Below, piece after piece: positions 1 to 9,731 of a stretch of DNA of 33,390 nucleotides. Origin of the DNA: Planctomycetota bacterium (GTDB taxonomy: Bacteria; Planctomycetota; Planctomycetia; Gemmatales; Gemmataceae); NCBI GenBank assembly GCA_021413475.1, contig JAIOQJ010000087.1:1-33390 (forward strand). The letters are read 5' to 3'. The notes beneath the pieces were generated by a model, which saw nothing but the letters and a program-made list of their open reading frames with translations, searched no databases and was not told where the DNA came from. Position numbers and translations under genes: made by a program. Numbering within the stretch: position 1 is the first letter of the stretch; each line of letters begins with the position of its first letter.

Positions 1-2268
1 GCGGCACGTTCATCATCGACGGGCGCGCGACTCAGTGTCCACAAGAATAGCTCGTCGATGCGTTTGCCGTCGTCGGAAATTTCCTTCACGATCTTCGCAA
101 CCCGCCCCTCCGGCGCGGCAATCTTCTGCTGCACGGCGGGATAGTTGGCGAGGAACAGCGTCTGCACGATGGTCGGCTTGGCGTCGCGATCGCAATCGCA
201 CTGGGCATCGGGGTTGCGGCTGGGCCGGCCGAAGATCTGGAAGGCGTACTGCAACGACGCCCGGGTCCGGTCGCTGCCCGTGCCGCCCGCCACTTCCAGC
301 GCTCTTGTTCCCGCTGGTAGGTAGAGTTCCGGCGGATAAGTCTCGCTGCCGCCGGTGGCCTGATTCAAGGCATCGACCAGCGTCTCCGCCGGCAGACGCC
401 GCAACTGGAACGAGGCGTAATTCGCGGTGTCGTCGCGATTCGTGGGGTTGGTCTTGGCGCTCTGTTGATAGGTCCGGCTATTCAGGATCAGGCGGTGCAG
501 GTGCTTGAAGTCGTAGCGTTCCTTGACGAAACTGGCGCACAACTCGTTGAGCAGTTCGGGGTGAGTGGCGGGATTCAAAGGCGATAACTGGTCGGGCGGG
601 TCGATGATGCCACGGCCGAAGTAGTGCGCCCAGACGCGGTTGACGATCGCCTTCGCGAAGAACGGGTTGTCCGGCTGCTTCAGCCAGGCGACGATGAATT
701 CGCGCGGGTCGCGACCCGGCGGCACCGTGACGGCCTCTTTCGCCCCCAGCATCCGGAACTGCTTCGAGTCCTGCTTGCCCAGCGTGCTGGTCACGCTGGC
801 GAAGGTCTCCTTGACCCCGGTGTGGATCTCGCTCCCCTTGATCCGCTTGCCCATGCTTTCGAGCACTACCGCCTTGTCGTTCAGTGCCTTCACGTCGTTG
901 TTCAGCTTGGTCATGTCGCGCAAACGACAGCAAATCGTCCTGCTGCCAGACGTCGTTGGGATGGCGGTGGCACTGGGCGCATTCGAGGCGAAGTCCCAAG
1001 AACGCGTGGGCCACCTGCAAGGCCCCCTTCACGCCGCTGGCGTTGTTGCGCTGCCAGTAGAGGTCGAGCGTGCGGCGATTGGCGTAGGCCGCGAGGTCCG
1101 GTGTCTTGGCGGTATTTTCCTCCATCATCGTCCGCACTTCCTTGATCCAATCCTGTTCCGGCCGGCCCTCGCGACTGGTGGCCAGCAGGATTCGCTCCGC
1201 CAACTGATCGTAAGGCGTGTTTTCGCGGAAGCGGGCGCGCAGCCATTCGTAGTAACGGCGTGACTCGGCCGCTTCCACGAAGCCGACCTTGCCGTCGAAC
1301 CCGGTCGGCCGGAGGATGTCACAAAATTTCGTCGCCCAGAGCGCCGCATAGGCGGGCCTTTCGAGCAGTTCGTCGATCTTCTTGTTCCGCTTGTCCGGTG
1401 CCTTGTCGGCCAAGAAGGTGCGGATCTCCGTGGGCGTCGGCGGAGTTCCGGTCACGTCGAGCGACACTCGCCGCAGAAAGGTCACGTCGTCGCAAAGGTC
1501 CGCCGGATGGATGTTGAGCCGGCGCAGCTTGTCGAGGACGTGCTTGTCGATGAAGTTGACCGACTGCACGGCCGGGAACGGCTCTGAGCCGGCGCGAGGT
1601 GAAACGAGCATCGCCATCGCCGGCTCCGCGCGGTAGCGCGCCACAATGGCCGTGTCGCCCACCCCCAGCGCCCGCACCCGCCCGGCCGAATCGACGGCGG
1701 CCAGTTCCTTGTTCACGGCCTCGAAACTGCACAAGGCCGTCACGTCCTCGGTCGAACCGTCGGCGAAGGTCGCTTCCACCTTCAGCGAATAACTTTCCCC
1801 CTTGGGAAGAGTCTGTTCCGCCGGCGTCACCCGTAGTTTGGCGATGCGCGATTGATCGACCCGGTCGAGCTTGGCACCGCCGGCGATCCAGTTGCGGACG
1901 ATCTGGTACTCCGGGCTCCCGGGAACCAGACGAACACCGCCCTGGTGAAGCGATCGCCCGCTCGACTTCTGCAAGAGAAGACTGCTCTCAACATCCTGCA
2001 CATTTAGCCGCCGACCTGACGCTTCACGCAACAGCCGGGCATGATCGAGTTCCGGGTCCGCTCCGAACAGCGACAGCCGAAAACCGTTCTGACCCTTGAC
2101 CGTGCCATGGCAAGAACCCGCGTTACACCCAAGCCGGCTGAAGAGCGGAACCACATGCCGACTGAAGAGGGGAACATCGGGAACGGCCGCCGAGGCCGAG
2201 GGCGCAACGCCGCCGAGCCCAATGATGGAGAGAGCAAACAGTTTCAGAACTTTGCGATGAGTCAACAT
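1..2268 (-). pseudogene. Planctomycete cytochrome-like (PSCyt1) / BIG2-like / DUF1549-DUF1553 (PSD1) protein, frameshifted and truncated by the left window edge
   Basis: Minus-strand translation gives signal peptide MLTHRKVLKLFALSIIGLGGVAPSASA, the GCNAGSCHGTVKGQNGFRLSLFG motif, a BIG2-like segment (LRVTPAEQTLPKGESYSLKVEATFADGSTEDVTALC), then DUF1549 (FIDKHVLDKLRRLNIHPADLCDDVTFLRRVSLDVTGTPPT...LECAQCHRHPNDVWQQDDLLSFA). The frame changes near 912-925 and continues as DUF1553: MTKLNNDVKALNDK...NPFFAKAIVNRVWAHYFGRGIIDPPDQLSPLNPATHPELLNELCASF...ELFLWTLSRAPVDDERA, open to base ~3. Confidence 0.85.
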
Positions 2269-2499
2269 GAGCGGGGAACGCTCGGGGTGGGAGGCGATCG
2301 CGGGCAAACACTTCAATGATGACTATAAGGATACTCGAACGAATTTTGGACGCAATCAGGTTTGGCGAATCCCCGGTTGATTGTGAATGTGTCATTTGAG
2401 AGGCTTGTAGAGAAACGCTTCCACGGGTCGATTCAAGGATGTCTGCGAAGCGAACGACGTTTCGTCGGGACTTGTCGACCGGCCACAAGTCTGTGAGCA

Positions 2500-2960
2500 A
2501 GACATCGAGTTGACCCATGCCGGTCAGTCGCGAACGCAGCGACACATCACCATCGAACTGGAGAATGCGACTCACGACGGCGACATGGTTCTGCATCTGC
2601 TCACGAGTTTGCCCGAAGACGTTTCGGCAGTGCAAGTGCTGGTCGATCGAGACACTGTTTTACGAGGTGACGCAAACGCTCTCGTGCGAGATCAAAACGC
2701 CGTGCTATCCGGCAGCGGCCTTGTTGGTGTTCTGCTTGGCGTTGAAGGCGGCGGTGCGAGCCGCTCACGGCGAATAGCAAGCCGACGAGATGTCGGACTA
2801 CGACAGGGCGCTCGAGAACAAGCAAATCCACGATGGATCTCAACATGTGCCGCAAAAAAGAACGAGGACCGAATAAACCGCCGCCAACGATGGATTAAAT
2901 CCAAATCGGGGGCCATGTCTCGACACACAAACTACTTACGGCTAAAAAATGTCCTAGGAA
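2500..2960 (+). mobile_element. Decayed IS4-family transposase C-terminal remnant
   Basis: Two overlapping frames together resemble the C-terminus of IS4-family DDE transposases: ITIELENATHDGDMVLHLLTSLPEDVSAVQV (frame of ORF 2510), then after a frameshift near 2640 CWSIETLFYEVTQTLSCEIKTPCYPAAALLVFCLALKAAVRAAHGE* (frame of ORF 2517). The right limit is approximate. Confidence 0.65.
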
Positions 2961-3087
2961 GCCCAGCCCTAAATGGGCCCATTACGATCTTGGAATTGAA
3001 GGCCGCATGGTCCTTCATCGATGTGGTTCGCGATACGTAAGGTCGTTCGTGATAGGATGGGGGATAGGCTAATCAAGGGAAATCTTC

Positions 3088-4737
3088 ATGAGAACATTCA
3101 CCTCTTTACTGATCATTTTCGTGTCGCTTGTCACGCATGGGTTTGCTGACGAACCCAAGAAATCCGAGGTTCCGCTCTTCGACGGCCTCGGTAAGCATTC
3201 GCGCAAGATTGAAACCAAGAACGAGAAGGCCCAGCGGTATTTCGACCAGGGGCTGATGTTCATGTTCGCCTACAACCATGATGAAGCGGTGCGAGCATTT
3301 CGGCAGGCGGCTGACCTCGATCCGCAATGTGCGATGGCGTACTGGGGGATCGCGCTGGCCAGCGGCATGAACTATAACAATCCGGCCTTTACAACCGAAC
3401 AGGCGAAAGCCGCCAAGAACGCGCTCGCCGAGGCACGTGCCAAGGCCAAGGGAGAATCCGCCGCCAATCAGGCACTGATCGAGGCGCTCGCGACTCGTTA
3501 CCCCGATCCGGAACCGAAAGAGCGGGCCGACGTGGAGAAAGCCTTTTCGCAGGCGATGAAGGCCGTCCGGGATCGGTTCGCGGAAGACGCCGACATCGGC
3601 GCGTTGTACGCGGAATCATTGATGAATCTGCGCCCCTGGGACCTCTGGAAGGACGACGGCAAACCGCAGTCGGAAACGCCCGAGATTCTGAATGCGCTCG
3701 AGGCTGCACTGAAACTCGATCCAACCCATCCGCTGGCCAATCACTTGTACATCCACGCGGTCGAGGCCTCGCCGGAGCCTGGCAAGGCCGATGCGGCGGC
3801 GAATGCTTTGCGCGGCAAGCACCCCGCGCTGGGGCACCTTCTGCACATGCCCTCGCACATCGATATCCGCCGCAGACGCTGGAACGAAGCCGTGGAAGCT
3901 AATCGCATCGCCATCGAGGCCGACGCCAAGTATCAGAAGACGGTTCCCGAACAGGGCTTTTACCGGCTCTACATGTCTCACAACTATCACATGCTCACCT
4001 TCGCCGCGATGATGCAAGGAGAATCCGCGCTCGCTCTGAAAACGATCCGGGAGATGATCGCGGCAGTGCCCAAGGAATGGGCGATGGCAAAGGAGAATGC
4101 CGCAATCGTCGACGGCTTCATGGCGATGGAACTCGAAGTTCTCAAGCGTTTCGGCCGCTGGGACGACATGCTGAAAGTGCCGGAACCGCCGGAAATCTTC
4201 CCGATCGCGCGCGCCATGCGTCACTACAACCGTGGTGTCGCGTTTGCTGCCAAGGGGAAGATCGCAGAGACCCGGGAAGCACAAAAGACTTTCCGCGATG
4301 CGGCCGCGAAGGTTTCGAAGGAAGCGATGTTTGGCAACAACAAGGCAGTGGATCTGCTCGCGATTGCCGGATCGATGCTCGAAGGGGAGATCCTTCTTCG
4401 CGAACGAAAGTCAAAGGACGCGATTGCCGAGCTGGAAAAGGCGGTCGCTCTGGAAGACAAACTTCGCTACGCGGAACCGCCGGACTGGTTCGTGCCGGCA
4501 CGCCACTCGCTGGGGGCCATCTTGCTGCGCGACGGGCAAGCGCAGGCGGCAGAAAAAGTCTATCGCGAGGACCTGCGCCGCTGGCCCGATAACGGTTGGT
4601 CCCTGCATGGGCTGGCACAAACATTGGAAGCACTGGGACGGAAAGAAGAAGCTGCCAAGGTGAAGGAACGCTTTCAGGAGGTATTCAAGCGAGCCGACGT
4701 GAAGATTCCATCGTCGTGTTTTTGCGTCGAGCAATGA
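3088..4737 (+). CDS. Secreted tetratricopeptide-repeat protein
   Basis: 549-aa ORF with ATG and an upstream AAGGGA ribosome-binding-like sequence; signal peptide MRTFTSLLIIFVSLVTHGFA; TPR-like segments (AQRYFDQGLMFMFAYNHDEAVRAFRQAADLDPQCAMAYWGIALA; SLHGLAQTLEALGRKEEAAKVKERFQEVF). Confidence 0.85.
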   Translation: MRTFTSLLIIFVSLVTHGFADEPKKSEVPLFDGLGKHSRKIETKNEKAQRYFDQGLMFMFAYNHDEAVRAFRQAADLDPQCAMAYWGIALASGMNYNNPAFTTEQAKAAKNALAEARAKAKGESAANQALIEALATRYPDPEPKERADVEKAFSQAMKAVRDRFAEDADIGALYAESLMNLRPWDLWKDDGKPQSETPEILNALEAALKLDPTHPLANHLYIHAVEASPEPGKADAAANALRGKHPALGHLLHMPSHIDIRRRRWNEAVEANRIAIEADAKYQKTVPEQGFYRLYMSHNYHMLTFAAMMQGESALALKTIREMIAAVPKEWAMAKENAAIVDGFMAMELEVLKRFGRWDDMLKVPEPPEIFPIARAMRHYNRGVAFAAKGKIAETREAQKTFRDAAAKVSKEAMFGNNKAVDLLAIAGSMLEGEILLRERKSKDAIAELEKAVALEDKLRYAEPPDWFVPARHSLGAILLRDGQAQAAEKVYREDLRRWPDNGWSLHGLAQTLEALGRKEEAAKVKERFQEVFKRADVKIPSSCFCVEQ

Positions 4738-4924
4738 TGGTTCAGTCCGCCAATGCAACCGATTTATCAATCAATCGCTCGTGGAAGGCTTTCGTTTCAG
4801 CCGCCATGCTTGACAGATCTTGATTCTGCTACATTGGTCCGGCCGACGAACTCCTTCCCTTGCCCCTGCGTCGGCGTTGTCGGCAATTGGCCCTCTCAAC
4901 TTCATGCCGATGCCATGTACCTGC

Positions 4925-7672
4925 CTACTCGCGCCCCGTCTCCGCGTCCCAGACCCGTGCCGTATTGTCCTCGCTCCCGGTGAGGACGCGTTTGCCGTCG
5001 GGACTGAATGCCACGCTGGTGATCTTGCCGCCGTGTCCCTTGAAGACCGTTATTTCCTTTCCGCTCTCGACGTTCCAAAGCCGTGCGGTGTGGTCATCAC
5101 TGCCGGTGAGAACGCGCTTGCCATCGGGACTGAACGCCACGCCGGTGACATGGTCCGAGTGCCCCGTGAGGGTGGCTTTCTCCTTCCCGGTGGCGGCGTG
5201 CCAAATTCGTGCTGTCCTGTCGTCACTTCCGGTGCAGATGAACTTGCCGTCGTGGCTGAATGCCACACTGTCGACGCCGCCGGAGTGTCCTGCGAGTGAG
5301 GCCTTCTTCCTTCCCGTTTCCGTATCCCACACCAGCACGGTGCCGAACTTGTTTGCCGTGCAGACGAACTTGCCGTCGGGGCTGAACGCCACGTGCGTGT
5401 CAAAGGGCGCTTCAATCTTGAGAACATGCTTCTCTTGCCAGGTTTCCGCGTCCCAAAGCCGGGCCGTCTCATCCCGGCTGCCGCTAGCAATGAGTTTGCC
5501 GTCGGAACTAAACGCAACGCTGGTAACCTCGGCCGTGTGTTTATTAAGATGGGCCAACTCCCGCCCAGTCTCGACATCCCAAACTCGCGCCGTTTTATCT
5601 TCACCGCCGGTGAGAGCGCGTTTGCCGTTGGGACTAAATGCCACGCTGGTAATCTGTCCATCGTGTCCCTTCAGGATGAATTTCTGCTGCCCCGTCACCG
5701 CGTCCCAAAGCCGTGCCGTGTTGTCGTCACCGGCGGTGAGGACGAGCTTGCCGTCCGGGCTGAACACCACACGGCCAATTTCGCCGGAGTGTCCTCGGAG
5801 GGCGGCTTTCTCTTCGCCCGTCTTGGCATCCCAGACTCGTGCGGTACTGTCAATGCTCCCGGTGACGACGCGTTTGCTGTCGGCGCTGAACGCCACGCTC
5901 AGGACAAAGTTCACGTGCCCTGTCAGGTTGGCCTTCTCCTGCCGCGGTTGGCCATCCCAAAGCCGGGACGTGAAGTCTTCACTACCGGTAAGAATGCGTT
6001 TGCCGTCGGGGCTGAACGCCACCAGATGGACAAAGCCCGTGTGCCCCTTGAGGGCCGCCATCTCCTGTCCGGTCTCCGCGTCCCAGATCCGCGCGATGTT
6101 ATCCCCGCTGCCGGTGAGGACTCGTTTGCCGTCGGGACTGAAGGCCACGCCGAAGGCCCCCCACAAGTGCCCCTTGAGGACTGCCGTCTCCTGGCCCGTT
6201 TCGACGTTCCAAATCCGCGCTGACTTATCCGAGCTACCGGTGATGACGCGCTTGCCGTCGGGACTGAATGCCGCGCAAATGGGCTGACCGGTGTGCCCGT
6301 CGAGGATGACCTTCTCTTCCCCTGACTCGGCGTCCAATATCCGTGCCGTGCTCTCTTGCCGCATCCAGGTGATGACGTGCTTGCCATCCGGGCTGCGCGC
6401 CTGATAAGAGGTCACGTTCAGTTTCCCCTGAAGGTCAACAACCTCCTGCCCGGTCTCGGCATCCCAGACTCGCGAAGTTTTATCCTGACTTTCCGTGTGG
6501 ACGCGCTTGCCGTCCGGGCTAAACACCAAATGGACGATCATGCCCGCGTGCCCCTTGAGGACGGCCTTCTCCTGTCCTGTCTCCGCGTCCCAGATTCGTG
6601 CGATGTCCCCACTCAAGGTGAGGACACGCTTGCTGTCGGGGCTGAATGCCGCAAACTGAGCAAGACTCTGTCCTTGGAGGACGGCGATCTCCTTTCCCAT
6701 CTCCGCGTCCCAGAGCCGTGCCGTATTGTCATTGCTGCCGGTGATGACGCGCTTACCGTCGGGACTGATCCCTCCTCGCATGACGAACCCCTTATGCCCT
6801 TGGAGGGCGACTTTATCTTGATCCGTCGAGACATCCCAGAGCCGCGCTTTCTTGTCGTGACTTCCGGTGATGGCGCGTTTGCCATCGGGGCCGAACGCCA
6901 CGCTGCTGACTTCGAACTTATGGCCCTTGAGTACGGCTTTTTCGCGTCCGGTCTCGACGTCCCAGAGCCGTGCCGTATTGTCCCAGCTCCCTGTGAGGGC
7001 TCGCTTGCCGTCAGGACTCAACGCCACGCTGGTGATCTTGTCCGCGTGGTCCTTGAAGGACCCGATCTCTTTACCCATCTCGACATCCCAGACCCGCGCC
7101 GTCCTGTCGTAGCTCGCCGTGACGGCGCGTTTGCCGTCCGGGCTGAACGCCACGCCCGTGACCTTTTCCGTGTGTCCCTTGAGAACTGTCTTTTCCTCCG
7201 CCGTCTCCGCGTCCCAGATGCGGGCCGTTTTATCGTTGCTCCCCGTGAGGACGAACTTGCCATCAAGGCTGAACGCCACGCTGTTGACAGAGCCGGTGTG
7301 CCCCTTGAAGACGGCCTTTTCCTTTAGCGTCTCAACCTCCCAAATGCGGGCCGTGTTGTCGTCGCTCCCCGTGACGATTCGCTTGCCATCCCTGCTAAAT
7401 GCCACGCTGGTGACCACGTTGCCCGTGTGTCCCTTGAATTCGCCTGTGCTCTGACCGGTCGCGGCATCCGAGAGCCATGCCAACTTGTTGTTGGTCCCGG
7501 CGAGAACCTGTTTGCCGTCGGGACTAAATGCCACGCTGGTGACCAGGCCCACGTTTGATAACTCGGCGACCTGTTGCCCCGTCTCGGCATCCCAGACCAG
7601 CGCACCGCCAGGGCAGGTGCTAACGATGCGTTTTCCGTCGGGACTGAGCGCCACGCTCACAATCTCGCTCGC
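4925..7672 (-). repeat. Tandem coding repeat array, period about 126 bp (42 aa WD40 unit), about 22 units
   Basis: Hand-parsed protein units of 40-43 aa. The plus strand shows the recurring near-consensus 'gtgaggacgcgtttgccgtcgggactgaatgccacgctggtgac'. Confidence 0.9.
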
Positions 7673-9280
7673 GTTGCGGGGGTCGATGAAGGAACGAAGC
7701 GGCCAAAAGTGCCGCATCCATAACCCCCACGCGTGGCGAGTTTCCCAGGTGTCGAAATAGTCGTTGTGCGTCGCCGTCAGAATGGCGGACATCCCGTCGT
7801 AATCTCGATCTTCTCGTGCTCGCAAGGCTTGGTTGATCTGCATCGCGTGCCGGGCGTCCTCCGCCCGCCGTGCTTGCGCCTTGGCGGACTTGGCGTCCCG
7901 TTCGGCTTCCGTGCGTGCGGTCTTCGCGTCCCCTTCCGCCGCGCGCGCCGCCTTGGCTTCGTCCCCGGCCTTCGTTTCCGCATTGCGCGCGGCCGTGGCC
8001 TGACGGGAAGCCTCCGCCGCCTCATCGCGAGCCGTGACGGCAAAGAAGCCCGATACCGCCACGGCCGCCACCAGCACCATGAACACGGCCGCCGCGGACC
8101 CGGCCACCACCGGGTTGCGGCGAACCCACTTCACGCCTCGTTCGAAGCGACCCAGCGGCCGTGCCCGGATTGGTTCGCCTTGTTGATACCGAACCAACTC
8201 ATCCGCCAACTCCGCGGCCGAGGCGTAGCGGTTCTCGGGTTCCTTGCGCAGGCACTTCAGGCAGATCGTCTCCAGGTCGAGCGGAACGCTTTTCTGCCAG
8301 CGCGACGGCGGCTTCGGTTCCTGCGTCCGAACTTGTTCAAGCGTCTCGACGACGTTCTGCCCCTTGAAGGGCGGTCGCCCGGTCAGGCAATCATAAAGGA
8401 TCGCACCGAGCGCATAGACGTCCGCCGCGGGACCGGCCTCGTGAGCGCGCCCCGACGCCTGCTCGGGGGCCATGTACGACGGCGTGCCCATCACCGCGCC
8501 GGCCTGCGTCTCGCCGCTGTCGCTGTCCAGTTGCCGGGCCAGGCCGAAGTCGGTGATCTTGGGCGTGCCGTCTGCCGTCAGCAAGATATTGGCCGGCTTG
8601 AGATCGCGATGCACCACGTTACGGCTGTGGGCCAATTGCATCGCCCGCGCCAGGGCTTCCACCAGTTTGGCCGCCTGTCGGGCCGGCATCGGTTTGGCGT
8701 TGATCTTGCCGGCGAGGTTGCCGCCATCGACGAACTCGAGCGCGCAATAGGGATGGCCGTCCGCGTCGCCGACTTCGTGGATCTGCACGATGTTCGGATG
8801 TTGCAACCGCGCCACCGCCTCGGCCTCGATGCGGAACCGCGCGAGTTCTCGCGGCCCGGCATGTCCGGCGGCCAGCACCATCTTGAGCGCAACGGTCCGT
8901 TTAAGCTTGAGATGCCGGGCTTTGTACACGACGCCCATGCCGCCTCGGCCGAGCACGCTTTCAATCTCGTAGCCGGGGACCGAAACCGATTTGGGAGCAC
9001 GCTCCGGTTCCGTGCCTCTCGGCGTCGTCTCCTGGTTCGGCAGACAAGTGCCGGTGCCACCATCAAGGGGAGGCGTTCCGGGAACGAAATCAGCGGTGAC
9101 GTTACTGCCCGGCAGGTGATCGGTGGTTCGCAACGAATCGTTCGACGGCGCGACCAGCACCGGCCTGGCAGGCACGGCAAAACGCTCTCCGCATTTCGGG
9201 CATTTGATGGCTTTGCCAGCCAGTTCGTCCTTGATTTTGAGCTTGGCCGAGCAAGAAGTGCAAGCGGTTTGGATGAACAT
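4925..9280 (-). CDS. Serine/threonine protein kinase (Hanks-type) with N-terminal zinc ribbon, TM segment and about 22 WD40 repeats
   Basis: ORF to 9295 begins with TTG; ATG at 9280 ([10 protein letters not shown]) is preferred. CTSC...CPKC ribbon; [37 protein letters not shown], MAPEQ kinase motifs; TM [25 protein letters not shown]; about 22 units of the type [38 protein letters not shown]. Confidence 0.95.
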   Translation of the reverse strand: [1451 protein letters not shown]

Positions 9281-9731
9281 CGCGCGGTTACCCAAGCTTG
9301 AAGGGATGTGGGACAGCGAAGATTCTACCAGAATAAACGGCGATCTTTGGATTCGAGGTCAAAAATGCTCTTCTGTTCTTCGTAGGACAGCCTTCCTTGC
9401 TCATCGCCCACCCGCTTTCACAAACAATATGAGCGTTTCCCAAAATTGGACCGGCATCTTCGGCCAGACGTCAATGACGAAGGAAAGTTCTAGCTCGATA
9501 TCGGATCGGGGGCAAAGTGGGAGGGCAATCGGGAGCCGTGCTGAGCGGTAGGGCACTGACGAATTCAACTTTGCCGAAGCATCAGGATACCCTGAGAGAT
9601 TCGCGCGATCATGCGTTCCAGAAACTGCTCTTGTTTCGTATTTTAATACGAGTTGGAACCGCTTCGCGTCCCGTTTCCGTTGAGAACTGGGCATCGTAGC
9701 CGAATCGTCCGTCGTGTAACTGGAAACTTCC

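Noticed and set aside
2041-2319. Plus-strand ORF over the 5' end of the DUF1549 gene
   Set aside because: Antisense to the signal peptide and cytochrome-like motif of the DUF1549 protein; no independent support.
3616-4284. 222-aa minus-strand ORF opposite the TPR protein
   Set aside because: No domain recognised; antisense of a clear TPR coding sequence.
4860-6287. 475-aa plus-strand ORF (and 5393-6223 plus) antisense to the WD40 array
   Set aside because: The 126-bp (multiple of 3) repeat keeps other frames open. The translation is only the reverse reading of the WD40 unit ('LPSGLNATLVT...'), while the minus-strand reading is a clear WD40 protein.
4925-7672. Regularly spaced repeats that could suggest a CRISPR or satellite array
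   Set aside because: The whole ~126-bp period is coding and encodes a WD40 blade; there are no unique spacers between short repeats.
7733-9301. 522-aa plus-strand ORF opposite the kinase domain
   Set aside because: GC-rich antisense shadow ORF: Arg/His-rich with no recognisable domain, opposite a clear kinase.
9296-9731. Minus-strand ORF 9401-9733 and plus-strand ORF 9517-9699 in the divergent intergenic region
   Set aside because: Composition is unremarkable with no recognisable family; more likely promoter/intergenic sequence.
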